Origin: Alphaproteobacteria bacterium Ga0077535
Lineage (GTDB): Bacteria; Pseudomonadota; Alphaproteobacteria; Caulobacterales; Aquidulcibacteraceae
Length of the DNA stretch: 64,000 nucleotides
NCBI GenBank assembly: GCA_001464425.1
Contig: LNEK01000004.1
Coordinates: 1-64,000, forward strand
Reading direction: 5' to 3'
The notes below the pieces were generated by a model that saw only the letters and a program-made list of their open reading frames with translations, was not told the DNA's origin and ran no database searches. Positions 54,833-63,295 of this stretch are shown piece after piece (the stretch's first letter is position 1; each line of letters starts with the position of its first letter). Both the position numbers and the translations under genes were made by a program.

Positions 54833-55316
54833 ATTTGCCGTTTCCACCGCCCTTCTCGTCGCCGCGTGCGGCCAGCCTCCCGCCACGCCGGAAGCACCGG
54901 TAGAGGCGCCAGCTACTGCCGGTGTGATTGAGGTCAGCGAAGCGTGGGGGACGCCCACCCCGGGCGGGACGCCGATCAGCGCCGGCTACCTGGAGATTGC
55001 CAACGGCACAGCCGAGGAAGACCGTCTCATTGCGGTTTCGAGCCCGCGCGCGCCGCGCGTTGAGCTGCACGAGATGAGTATGGATGGCGGCGTCATGCGC
55101 ATGCGCGCCGTTGAAGGCGGATTGGCGGTCGCCGCGGGCGAGCGCGTCACTCTGGCGCCCGGCGGCTTGCACCTGATGTTCTATGACGCGGCGCAGCCGT
55201 TTGTGGTTGGCGAGTCGATCCCGGTGACGCTGACATTTGCGAACGCGGGCGAGGTGTCCGCGACGCTGATGATCCGCACGCCTTCCGCCGCCAGCCCTGA
55301 ACATAGCGGCCACTGA
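54819..55316 (+). CDS. PCuAC-type copper chaperone lipoprotein
   Basis: A 165-residue lipoprotein (lipobox LVAAC) with a PCuAC domain (DUF461). The copper ligands fit the H-x10-M-x21-H-x-M type pattern, with His-Glu-Met at VELHEMSM and GGLHLMFYD. It delivers copper to CuA of cytochrome oxidase in the periplasm. The start at 54819 gives the signal peptide directly (MRAFLFAVSTALLVAACG); a start further downstream would lose the lipobox. The start lies within a terminator hairpin. Confidence 0.92.
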   Translation: MRAFLFAVSTALLVAACGQPPATPEAPVEAPATAGVIEVSEAWGTPTPGGTPISAGYLEIANGTAEEDRLIAVSSPRAPRVELHEMSMDGGVMRMRAVEGGLAVAAGERVTLAPGGLHLMFYDAAQPFVVGESIPVTLTFANAGEVSATLMIRTPSAASPEHSGH

Positions 55317-55320
55317 TCCG

Positions 55321-56205
55321 TTAGCGCGGAATGCCCCACAAGGCTGAGGGATAGAGGCGGCCGTCGCTTATGCGCACGCCGTTGTCGCGATCACGCGCCA
55401 GCCACCATGGGCCATCGAGGTCCGCGAACCGCACGCCGTCCATCAGCAACAGCGCAGGCGCGATAGCCAGGGACGTGCACACCATGCAGCCGACCATGAT
55501 GGTGAGGCCGAGCGCTTCGGCGCTCGCGCGCATGGCCAGCGCTTCGGTGAGACCGCCCGCCTTATCAAGTTTGATGTTCACCGCCTGATAGCGCCGCGCG
55601 ATACGTTCGAGATCGGCGCCAAGGGCTGTAATATCCGACAGCAACCGCTCGAGCAGTGCGGGCGACCAGCTTTCGTTTGGATCGACGATGAGCCTCGCGG
55701 TGGGCGCTGCAGCGCGAACAGCGCAAAGTTGCGCCAGCGCCTCGCTCGCATCGACTTTGACCTTGAGCAACGGCGCGGCTGTGAGCCCGGCGGCGGCTCC
55801 GGCCATACGCTCAGGCGTATCTAACGATATGGTGACGGCGGTGATGATTTCGCTCGGGACGACGATGCCTGCGAGGTCCGCAACGCTGCGGCGGGTGAGC
55901 TGCGCCTCCAGATCCCAGAGCGCACAATCGACAGCGTTGCGCGCAGCACCGGGCGGCAAGGCGCTCTGCAGCGCGGCGCGAGTCATGCCGGACTCAACCG
56001 CGCTGCGGACGGACTCGATTTGGGCAAGAACACTCGCTGGACTCTCGCCATACCGCGCATAAGGGACCGCTTCGCCAGCGCCGCACCGCCCTTCTTCATG
56101 CAACTCGACAACGACGACCTCCGCGGCGGTTTTGACACCACGCGAAATGCGGAACGGCCGGTTCAGCGGGCAGCTTTCGCTGCGGGCGATCAGCCTGCGC
56201 GGCAT
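55321..56205 (-). CDS. dgcA: Dipeptide epimerase with an internal gap
   Basis: An enolase-superfamily L-Ala-D/L-Glu epimerase-type protein that recycles peptidoglycan peptides. The first catalytic lysine region (LLKVKVDA), VDPNESW with one metal ligand, and AVNIKLDKAGGLTEAL with the second lysine are present. At 294 residues it is about 30-35 shorter than relatives. The segment with the second and third metal ligands (EQP and ADES) between ALGAD and LERIARRY (near 55610) is missing in frame, so it is probably inactive unless the sequence is wrong. The gene abuts the AsnC gene. Confidence 0.8.
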   Translation of the reverse strand: MPRRLIARSESCPLNRPFRISRGVKTAAEVVVVELHEEGRCGAGEAVPYARYGESPASVLAQIESVRSAVESGMTRAALQSALPPGAARNAVDCALWDLEAQLTRRSVADLAGIVVPSEIITAVTISLDTPERMAGAAAGLTAAPLLKVKVDASEALAQLCAVRAAAPTARLIVDPNESWSPALLERLLSDITALGADLERIARRYQAVNIKLDKAGGLTEALAMRASAEALGLTIMVGCMVCTSLAIAPALLLMDGVRFADLDGPWWLARDRDNGVRISDGRLYPSALWGIPR

Positions 56206-56651
56206 TCAAACCTCGTCCAGCGGCAGCTCAGTTGTATCTTTCAGATGCTCGAGCACGATCGAGCTTTCCATGTGCGCGATGGCGGCGCAGCGAAGTAGCT
56301 TCGATTGCACGATCTGCTGGAAGTGCGGCAGGTCGCGCGCGACGATCTTCAGGAGATAATCGGCCTCCCCTGTCAGCATCACGCAGAGCGTCACTTCGTT
56401 CATGCGCGTGACGAGATCGCGGAAAGCCGAATGATGGCGGAGCACGTGAGGCCGGCGCGCTCGGCATCGACGAGGCCGACCACGGCGCGGAGCACGCCAG
56501 CTTCTTTGAGACGGGCGAGGCGGCGTGAGACTAGGCTCGGCGAAACGCCGGCCTGCTCAGCCAATTCCGCCTGCGAAATCGAGGCATCCCGCTGCAAAGC
56601 CCGCAGCAGACGCTGATCCGCCTCGTCCAGGCTCAAATCTGCTTGTTTCAT
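56206..56651 (-). pseudogene. Lrp/AsnC-family regulator, frameshifted
   Basis: The N-terminal helix-turn-helix reads LDEADQRLLRALQRDASISQAELAEQAGVSPSLVSRRLARLKEAGVL in one frame. The C-terminal RAM domain reads AFRDLVTRMNEVTLCVMLTGEADYLLKIVARDLPHFQ in another. The join near 56430 lacks part of the linking beta strand, so a short deletion has shifted the frame. Divergent to it is the branched-chain 2-oxoacid dehydrogenase operon, and an AsnC-type BkdR controls that operon in Pseudomonas, which suggests the same role here. Confidence 0.8.
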
Positions 56652-56751
56652 GCAAACACCGACCTAAATCCGCCCGTTCCATGCACAATAGAGGCTTTCA
56701 TCGCTCCAAATAGCACGGAAATTGCGCCGGAGCGCGGGTATTCTTGCGCCG

Positions 56752-58830
56752 ATGAGCGCCAAATCAAAGCCCGCCCCGAAAGCCCAGACCCAGACCGACT
56801 GGAAACAGGTGGTCAAATTCGTTCAGTGCTCGCGGGCGATGGACGAGATCGAGGAGCGTGAGCTCGTTCCGGGCAAGAAGATTTTCTACCAGTTCAGCGC
56901 GCGCGGCCACGACATGGCGCAGGTGCTGCTAGGTTTGCACCTGACCCATCCGAAGGACGCGATCTGCGGCTATTATCGCTCGCGCCCGATCCTGCTCTCG
57001 CTCGGCGTTGCGCTTGAGGACGCGTTGGGTTCGGCCATGGGCCGCGCTGGCGGCTATAGCGACGGGCGCGATATCGGCGTCGTGTTCAATTATCCAAACG
57101 CACACGGCGCCTCGGCGCTGCCGATGTGCGGCGGCGTTGGCGCGCAATACACGCCAACCGCCGGCTATGCGCAGGCGATCCAGTATCAGACGAAGGTGCT
57201 CGGCGATCGCGCTTATGATGGCGCAATTGGTGTTGTGCTTGGCGGCGATGCGTCGGTGGCGACGAATGGCTTTTGGTCGGCGCTGACGATGGCGACGACG
57301 CTGAAACTGCCGATGCTGTTTTACATCGAGGACAATGGCTTTGGCATTTCGACGCCGGGCTGGCTGCAGACGCCAGGCTGCAACATTGCGAAAAACCTGG
57401 CGAGCTTTCAGGGATTGAAGGTTCTCGATGGCGACGGGACCGATCCCGAGGAAGCGGCGTTTCTGATCCGCGAGGCGGTTTCGCACACGCGCGGCGGGCG
57501 TGGGCCGGTTTTGCTGCATTTGGCGGTCCCGCGCCTGCAAGGGCATTCGTTTCAGGATACGCAGGCGTACAAAAGCAAAGAAGTTGTCGACGCCGAATGG
57601 GCGCGCGATCCGTTGCCGAAGCTGAAGGCGCATGTCGTGCCCGATCTCATGAGCGAAGCTGAATGGGATGCGGCGGAGGCGGAGGCAAAAGAGTGCGTCG
57701 CGCGCGCCGCGCAGATTGCTGATCAAAGGCCGGTGAGCGAGCCCGCGCAGGTGACGCGCTTTGTGTTCAGCGAAAACGACGCTCTGCAGGACGAAGGCGG
57801 GCTTTGGTCAAGCGGCTATGAAGCGCCGCGCGCGAGCGACGTGGCAAAGCCCGAAGGCGCGCGCATCAATATGATCACCGCGATCCGGCGTACGCTGGAT
57901 CACGAACTCGCCGTCAATCCGCGCGTGCTGGTGTTTGGCGAAGACGTTGGGCCGAAGGGCGGCGTCCATGGCGTGACGCTTGGCTTGCAAGAGAAGTACG
58001 GCGTCGAGCGCGTATTCGACACATCGCTTTCGGAAGAAGGCATTATCGGCCGCGCCGTGGGCATGGCGATCGCCGGGCTGATGCCTGTGCCGGAGATTCA
58101 GTTCCGAAAATATGCCGATCCGGCGTGCGAACAGATCAATGATTGCGGAACCATGCGCTGGCGCACGGCAAACCGGTTTGCGGCGCCGATGGTGGTGCGG
58201 ATGCCGGTCGGGTTCTTCAAATGCGGCGACCCTTGGCACTCGCAAACCAACGAAGTGCAGTTCGTGCACAGCCCCGGATGGCGCGTCGCCTGCCCTTCCA
58301 ACGCGGAAGATGCGGTGGGTCTCTTGCGCACGGCGCTGCGCGGCAACGATCCGGTGATGTTTCTCGAACACCGCAACATGCTCGACGCCGCGAGCGCGCG
58401 GCGGCCGTATCCGGGAGACGATTTCGCGCTGCCGTTTGGCATGGCGAAGCGCGTGCGCGAAGGGGATGCGCTTAGCGTGGTGACATGGGGCGCGATGGTT
58501 GAGCGCTGCGAGGCGGCGGCGGAAATGGCCGGCGTGAGCGCCGACATTATCGACCTGCGCACGCTGGCGCCTTGGGACAGCGAAGCTGTGCTTGCGTCCG
58601 TGCGGCGCACACATCGCTGCTTGATCGTGCACGAAGATATCCGCACAGGCGGCTTCGGTGCTGAGATCGCGGCGGTCGTGGCGGATGCGGCGTTTCTCGA
58701 TCTCGATGCACCGGTCGCGCGGCTGACGATGCCGGACATCCCCTCGCCGCATCATCCGGACTTGATGGAATGGGCGCTGCCGTCGGTCGAGCGTGTTGCA
58801 GCGAAGATGCAAGAGCAGGTGCGGTTCTGA
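56752..58830 (+). CDS. Branched-chain 2-oxoacid dehydrogenase E1, alpha-beta fusion
   Basis: A 692-residue protein that fuses both E1 chains. Residues about 30-330 are the alpha part with the thiamine site (GVVLGGDASVATNGFWSALTMATTLKLPMLFYIEDNGFG, key motif GGDASVATNGF). Residues about 370-690 are the beta part (RVLVFGEDVGPKGGVHGVTLGLQEKYG, EIQFRKYADPACEQI). It decarboxylates branched-chain 2-oxoacids. The ATG at 56752 was preferred to a longer frame. The stop codon overlaps the E2 start (TGATG). Confidence 0.92.
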   Translation: MSAKSKPAPKAQTQTDWKQVVKFVQCSRAMDEIEERELVPGKKIFYQFSARGHDMAQVLLGLHLTHPKDAICGYYRSRPILLSLGVALEDALGSAMGRAGGYSDGRDIGVVFNYPNAHGASALPMCGGVGAQYTPTAGYAQAIQYQTKVLGDRAYDGAIGVVLGGDASVATNGFWSALTMATTLKLPMLFYIEDNGFGISTPGWLQTPGCNIAKNLASFQGLKVLDGDGTDPEEAAFLIREAVSHTRGGRGPVLLHLAVPRLQGHSFQDTQAYKSKEVVDAEWARDPLPKLKAHVVPDLMSEAEWDAAEAEAKECVARAAQIADQRPVSEPAQVTRFVFSENDALQDEGGLWSSGYEAPRASDVAKPEGARINMITAIRRTLDHELAVNPRVLVFGEDVGPKGGVHGVTLGLQEKYGVERVFDTSLSEEGIIGRAVGMAIAGLMPVPEIQFRKYADPACEQINDCGTMRWRTANRFAAPMVVRMPVGFFKCGDPWHSQTNEVQFVHSPGWRVACPSNAEDAVGLLRTALRGNDPVMFLEHRNMLDAASARRPYPGDDFALPFGMAKRVREGDALSVVTWGAMVERCEAAAEMAGVSADIIDLRTLAPWDSEAVLASVRRTHRCLIVHEDIRTGGFGAEIAAVVADAAFLDLDAPVARLTMPDIPSPHHPDLMEWALPSVERVAAKMQEQVRF

Positions 58831-60053
58831 TGGCGGAGACTGCGAACATCATCGCGCCTGTCGAGCAGGAAGGCACGAAGTCCGTCGTGCGCGCGTGGCT
58901 GAAGAAAGTCGGCGACGCGGTGAAGCAGGATGAGCCGCTGGTTGAGCTGGAGACCGATAAGGTCGCGGTGGAAGTTTCGGCGCCGGCGAGCGGCGTGCTG
59001 TTGTCGACTGCGTTGAACGAAGGCGATGAAGCTGGGCCGGGTGTGGTGCTTGGGGTGCTCTCGGTCGGAGACATGCAAGCTTCGACGGACCGCCGGCTTC
59101 CAGCCGGCAACACCGCCAGCGATCACGCACTGCCAATCGTAAACAAAGAGCCGGCTGGAAGCCGGCGGTCCTCGGAGAGCGCTCAGCATGAGCAGCGCTT
59201 ATCGCCGCTGGTGAAACGATTGGTGTCCGAGCATCGTCTTGACGTTGGTGCGATCGCCGGCACCGGACGCGATGGGCGGATTACGCACAAGGACGTTGAA
59301 GAGCACGTTGCGCGCGGGCCTGGGAAGCCGGTGAGCAAAGCGCCGGCGGTACAAAGTGGGAAGATTCCACACGACGCGATGCGCAGGTCCATCGCGGAGC
59401 ACATGTCGCGTTCGGTCGCGCTTGCACCGCACGTGACGGCGGTGTTCGAGGCAGATTTCAGCGCCATCATCGCACATCGCGCCAAGCACAAGGACGCGTA
59501 TGCGAAGGCAGGCGCTCAACTCACCTATTCGGCGTACATCGTGCGCGCGGCGGCGGAGGCGATGAAGGTGTCGCCGAATGTCAATGCGCGCTGGCATGAC
59601 GATTTTCTCGAAGTGTTCGAGGACGCGAACATCGGCATGGGCGTGGCGCTAGGCGATAAGGGCCTGATCGTGCCAGTGATCAAGCGTGCGCAGACGCTGA
59701 CGTTACAAGAAACCGCGGCGGCGCTGACCGATGTCACCGAGCGAGCGCGCAAGAACGCGCTAAAGCCAGCCGACGTTCAAGGCGGCACGTTCACAATTTC
59801 AAATCATGGCGTCTCCGGCTCGCTTGTGGCGACGCCGATCATTATCAACCAGCCGCAATCGGCAATTCTTGGCGTCGGCAAGCTGGAGAAGCGCGTCGTT
59901 GTGCGCTCCATCGACGGCGCCGATGCGATGGTGATTAAGCCGATGGCGTACGTATCGCTCACCATCGATCACCGCGTGCTCGACGGGCACCAAACCAATG
60001 CCTGGCTGACGCGCTTTGTAGAGATTCTCGAAACTTGGCCTGCAGGAGACTGA
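58830..60053 (+). CDS. 2-oxoacid dehydrogenase E2 acyltransferase with inserted palindromic element
   Basis: A 407-residue E2. Residues 1-80 are the lipoyl domain with Lys44 in ETDKVAVE, about 122-160 is the E1/E3-binding domain (LSPLVKRLVSEHRLDVGAIAGTGRDGRITHKDV), and 185-400 is the catalytic domain ending in HRVLDGHQTNAWL. The linker (residues 86-114) is coded by an inverted-repeat element in frame. It accepts acyl groups from the fused E1; a stand-alone E3 is not in the window. The start codon overlaps the E1 stop codon. Confidence 0.93.
   Translation: MAETANIIAPVEQEGTKSVVRAWLKKVGDAVKQDEPLVELETDKVAVEVSAPASGVLLSTALNEGDEAGPGVVLGVLSVGDMQASTDRRLPAGNTASDHALPIVNKEPAGSRRSSESAQHEQRLSPLVKRLVSEHRLDVGAIAGTGRDGRITHKDVEEHVARGPGKPVSKAPAVQSGKIPHDAMRRSIAEHMSRSVALAPHVTAVFEADFSAIIAHRAKHKDAYAKAGAQLTYSAYIVRAAAEAMKVSPNVNARWHDDFLEVFEDANIGMGVALGDKGLIVPVIKRAQTLTLQETAAALTDVTERARKNALKPADVQGGTFTISNHGVSGSLVATPIIINQPQSAILGVGKLEKRVVVRSIDGADAMVIKPMAYVSLTIDHRVLDGHQTNAWLTRFVEILETWPAGD
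59087..59171. repeat. Perfect palindromic element inside the E2 gene
   Basis: Two 22-bp arms (59087-59108 and 59150-59171) are perfect inverted complements separated by 41 bases. The whole 85-bp element is read through in the E2 frame as an interdomain linker (residues 86-114). It resembles REP-type or RPE-type elements that have entered genes at sites where extra residues do no harm. Confidence 0.9.
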
Positions 60054-60054
60054 C

Positions 60055-61215
60055 ATGATCGAAACGCTGCCGCTTAAGGCGCCCGATCCGCTCCTGAAGA
60101 TCATCAAAATGTTCCGCGAGGACCCACGGACGGACAAGATCGATCTCGGCGTGGGAGTCTACAAAGACGCGTCGGGCGCGACACCGGTGATGCGCGCGGT
60201 GAAGGATGCTGAAGCACTGCTGCTGGCGCAGCAGAAGACCAAAACGTATGTCGGCCAACAGGGCGATGTGGATTTTCTGAGGCTGATCGGTCAACTCGCC
60301 TTTGGCGAGATGGCGCGGGATTTCGTTTCGATCCAGGCAGTGGGCGGCACTGGCGCGCTGCGCCTCGGTGCGGACTTGCTGCGCGAAAGCGGCGCCAAGC
60401 GCATCGTGTTGCCGCAACCGTGCTGGCCGAACCATCCTTCGATCGTGCGCGCGGCGCGACTGGAGCCGGTCGATGCGCCCTTCTTCAATATCGCCGAACA
60501 ACGCATCGATATGGACGCGCTCATTGGCGCATTCGATCAGGCCGAACGCGGCGATGCGGTGATCCTGCAGGCGTGCTGCCATAATCCACTGGGCGCGGAT
60601 TTTTCGATCGATCAGTGGAAGGCGTTGGCGGATGCGCTGAATGCGCGGGGACTCATTCCGTTTCTTGATCTGGCCTATCAGGGTTTTGGCGACGGCATCG
60701 ATGAGGATGTCGCGGGCGCGCGGGTGTTGCTGGAGCGCGTGCCTGAGGCGGTGATCGCGGTTTCGGGCGCCAAATCGTTTGGGATTTATCGCGAGCGTGT
60801 CGGGGCGCTGTTCGTGAAAACAGCGGAGACATCGCGGCCGGCGGTGATGAGCAATTTGGCGGCAATCGCGCGCGCCAATTACTCAATGCCGCCGGATCAT
60901 GGCGCGGCGATCGTGCGCGAAGTGTTGAGCGACGCCGCGCTGCGCGCAAGCTGGCGCGAGGAGCTCGATCACATTCGCGCGCACATCAAACGCACGCGCG
61001 CGCAACTCGCGGCGGAGCGGGTCAACTCGCTGCCGATGCATTTGATCGCGTTACAAAAGGGCATGTTCTCGACGCTGCCGCTGAACGGCAATCAGATTAA
61101 CGTTCTACGCGAGACGCATGGGATATACATGACTGACGCGGCGCGGATTAACGTAGCGGGATTGCGTGAGGCGGATATTCCGCGCTTTGTGGAAGCGTTG
61201 AGGGCCGTGGCTTAG
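60055..61215 (+). CDS. Aromatic or branched-chain aminotransferase, class I
   Basis: A 386-residue PLP enzyme of the aspartate/aromatic aminotransferase group. The PLP lysine is in SGAKSFGIYRERVGAL, and LDLAYQGFGDGIDED, HNPLGADFS and RINVAGL are conserved. It starts one base after the E2 stop codon, so it is in the same operon as the 2-oxoacid dehydrogenase. It could therefore supply branched-chain 2-oxoacids from amino acids, but TyrB-type enzymes also prefer aromatic substrates. Confidence 0.92.
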   Translation: MIETLPLKAPDPLLKIIKMFREDPRTDKIDLGVGVYKDASGATPVMRAVKDAEALLLAQQKTKTYVGQQGDVDFLRLIGQLAFGEMARDFVSIQAVGGTGALRLGADLLRESGAKRIVLPQPCWPNHPSIVRAARLEPVDAPFFNIAEQRIDMDALIGAFDQAERGDAVILQACCHNPLGADFSIDQWKALADALNARGLIPFLDLAYQGFGDGIDEDVAGARVLLERVPEAVIAVSGAKSFGIYRERVGALFVKTAETSRPAVMSNLAAIARANYSMPPDHGAAIVREVLSDAALRASWREELDHIRAHIKRTRAQLAAERVNSLPMHLIALQKGMFSTLPLNGNQINVLRETHGIYMTDAARINVAGLREADIPRFVEALRAVA

Positions 61216-61274
61216 GCGCGGACTTTGGTGGTTCACCCCACCCCCTGCCCCCTCCCCCTCCAGGGGAGCGGGTT

Positions 61275-63293
61275 CTAAGCGGCGTTCATGGTCAGCAAGT
61301 CATAGGCCGCGACGACATCGCCATCGCGGTTGGTGACGACGACATCCCAGCGCACTTCGCCCTGATCTGGTTTGCGCAGCGTCTTGTCCTTCACCGTCAA
61401 CGCGACTTGTACAGTGTCGCCGGGCTTTACCGGTTTGACGAAGCGCAAATTGTCGAGGCCGTAATTCGCCAGCACCGGGCCTGGATCGGGATCGACGAAG
61501 AGACCAGCGGCAAACGCCAAGATGAGATAGCCGTGGGCGACGCGGCCGCCGAAGAGCGGGTTCGCTTTCGCCGCTTCCTCGTCCATGTGCGCGTAGAAAG
61601 TGTCGCCAGTGAAGTGGGCGAAGTGTTCGATATCCTCGAGCGTGATTTCGCGGGCTTTGGTTTGGAGCTGGTAGCCGATCGGCAGATCGTGAAACTTGCG
61701 GCGGAAGGGATGCTGCTCGGCATTTTCTGTCGGCATGCCAGCGATGTAGCGCTTGACGATGGCGGCGAGCGTGCGCGGATGGCCCTGCAAAGCCGTGCGC
61801 TGCATGTACTGCGTGACGCCGCGAATGCCGCCCATTTCTTCGCCGCCGCCGGCACGGCCAGGGCCGCCATGGATCATGTGCGGCATAGGTGAACCGTGGC
61901 CGGTGGATTCCTTGGCGCTATCCCGATCGATGAAGGCGATGCGTCCGTGGAATGAGCCGGCGCCGAGCACGAGATCGCGCGCGAACTCGGTGTCGTAGGT
62001 GAAGGCGCTCATCACCAGCGAGCCTTTGCCGCGATTGGCAAGCGCGATGGCGTCGTCGGCGTCTTTGTAGGGCATCAGTGTTGAGACCGGGCCGAAAGCT
62101 TCGACGTCGTGCACGGCCTGCGCGCTCCAGGGATTTTCGCAACGCAGGAGAACGGGCGAGATGAAGGCGCCCTTCTCATTGATGGGGGAAGCGGTGGGGT
62201 CGCCATAGACAATTGCTGCATCGGCGCTGATCTTTTTGACCTTGGCGCGGACGTCGTCGCGTTGGCTTACGCTGACCAGCGCGCCCATGCGGGTGGTTTC
62301 ATCGCGGGGATCGCCGATCGTGGTTTTCGAGAGCTGGGCGATCAGCGCTTCTTGCGCCGCATCGAGCAGAGCGGCCGGGACCATGGCGCGGCGGATCGCG
62401 GTGCACTTTTGGCCCGCCTTCGTCGTCATTTCCTTGGCGACCTCTTTGATGAAGAGATCGAACTCAGGCGAATCCGATTTAGCGTCGGGGCCGAGGATGG
62501 AGGCGTTGAGCGAGTCTTGCTCCGCAACGAAACGCACGCTTTCGCGCGTGATGACCGGATGCGTTCGCAACTTGGACGCAGTTTGCGCGGAGCCAGTGAA
62601 GGAGACGACGTCCTGCGTCGTCAGGTGCTCGAAGAGATCGCCGGTCGAACCGACGATCAGCTGCAACGCGCCTTTGGGCAACACGTTGGCGTCGAGCATG
62701 ATGCGCACAGCAGCTTCGGTGAGATAGGCCGTAGCACTGGCAGGCTTCACGATGGCTGGCACGCCAGCGAGGAAAGTCGGCGCCAGCTTTTCCAGCACGC
62801 CCCAGACGGGGAAGTTGAAGGCGTTGATGTGGACGGCGACGCCTTGAAGTGACGTGTAAACGTGGAGGCCTTGGAACGTGCCATAACGCGAGAGCGCTTC
62901 GACATTGCCGTCGATCAGGATGCGCTCATTCGGAAGTTCGCGACGCCCTTTGCCCTGATAGACGGCGAACGTGCCGATGCCGCCATCGATATCGATCCAG
63001 CTATCGGCTTTGGTGGCGCCGGTATTGTAGCTGAGTTCGTAGAGCGCTTCCTTCTTAGCCGTCAGCGCGTCCGCCAGCGCCTTCAACATAAGCGCGCGTT
63101 GATGGAAGGTGAGCGCGCGCAGTGCGGGGCCGCCGTGCTCGCGGGCGTGCTGCAACATCGCAGCAAAGTCGAGACCCTGCGATGAGGTGAGCGCGACGAC
63201 GTCGCCGTCGATGGCGGAACGAAGCTCGGCCATGCCGTCCGAACCGGCGACCCATTTGCCTTCAGCGTAGTTTTGCAGGGTGATCGGCTTCAT
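61275..63293 (-). CDS. paaZ: Phenylacetate pathway bifunctional PaaZ
   Basis: A 672-residue fusion. Residues 1 to about 520 are an aldehyde dehydrogenase (catalytic Cys in KAGQKCTAIRRAMV; Glu in FVAEQDSLN). Residues about 530-672 are a MaoC-like hydratase (FTGDTFYAHMDEEAAKANPLFGGRVAHGY). In phenylacetate degradation it opens the oxepin ring and oxidises the aldehyde formed. It is followed on the same strand, three bases upstream, by paaG, so this is the edge of a paa operon. Confidence 0.95.
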   Translation of the reverse strand: MKPITLQNYAEGKWVAGSDGMAELRSAIDGDVVALTSSQGLDFAAMLQHAREHGGPALRALTFHQRALMLKALADALTAKKEALYELSYNTGATKADSWIDIDGGIGTFAVYQGKGRRELPNERILIDGNVEALSRYGTFQGLHVYTSLQGVAVHINAFNFPVWGVLEKLAPTFLAGVPAIVKPASATAYLTEAAVRIMLDANVLPKGALQLIVGSTGDLFEHLTTQDVVSFTGSAQTASKLRTHPVITRESVRFVAEQDSLNASILGPDAKSDSPEFDLFIKEVAKEMTTKAGQKCTAIRRAMVPAALLDAAQEALIAQLSKTTIGDPRDETTRMGALVSVSQRDDVRAKVKKISADAAIVYGDPTASPINEKGAFISPVLLRCENPWSAQAVHDVEAFGPVSTLMPYKDADDAIALANRGKGSLVMSAFTYDTEFARDLVLGAGSFHGRIAFIDRDSAKESTGHGSPMPHMIHGGPGRAGGGEEMGGIRGVTQYMQRTALQGHPRTLAAIVKRYIAGMPTENAEQHPFRRKFHDLPIGYQLQTKAREITLEDIEHFAHFTGDTFYAHMDEEAAKANPLFGGRVAHGYLILAFAAGLFVDPDPGPVLANYGLDNLRFVKPVKPGDTVQVALTVKDKTLRKPDQGEVRWDVVVTNRDGDVVAAYDLLTMNAA

Positions 63294-63295
63294 CG

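Noticed and set aside
61216-61274. CCCCACCCCCTGCCCCCTCCCC run between the aminotransferase and paaZ
   Set aside because: It resembles a common low-complexity intergenic sequence with a tiny CCCCTCCAGGGG hairpin; too short and asymmetric to call a terminator.
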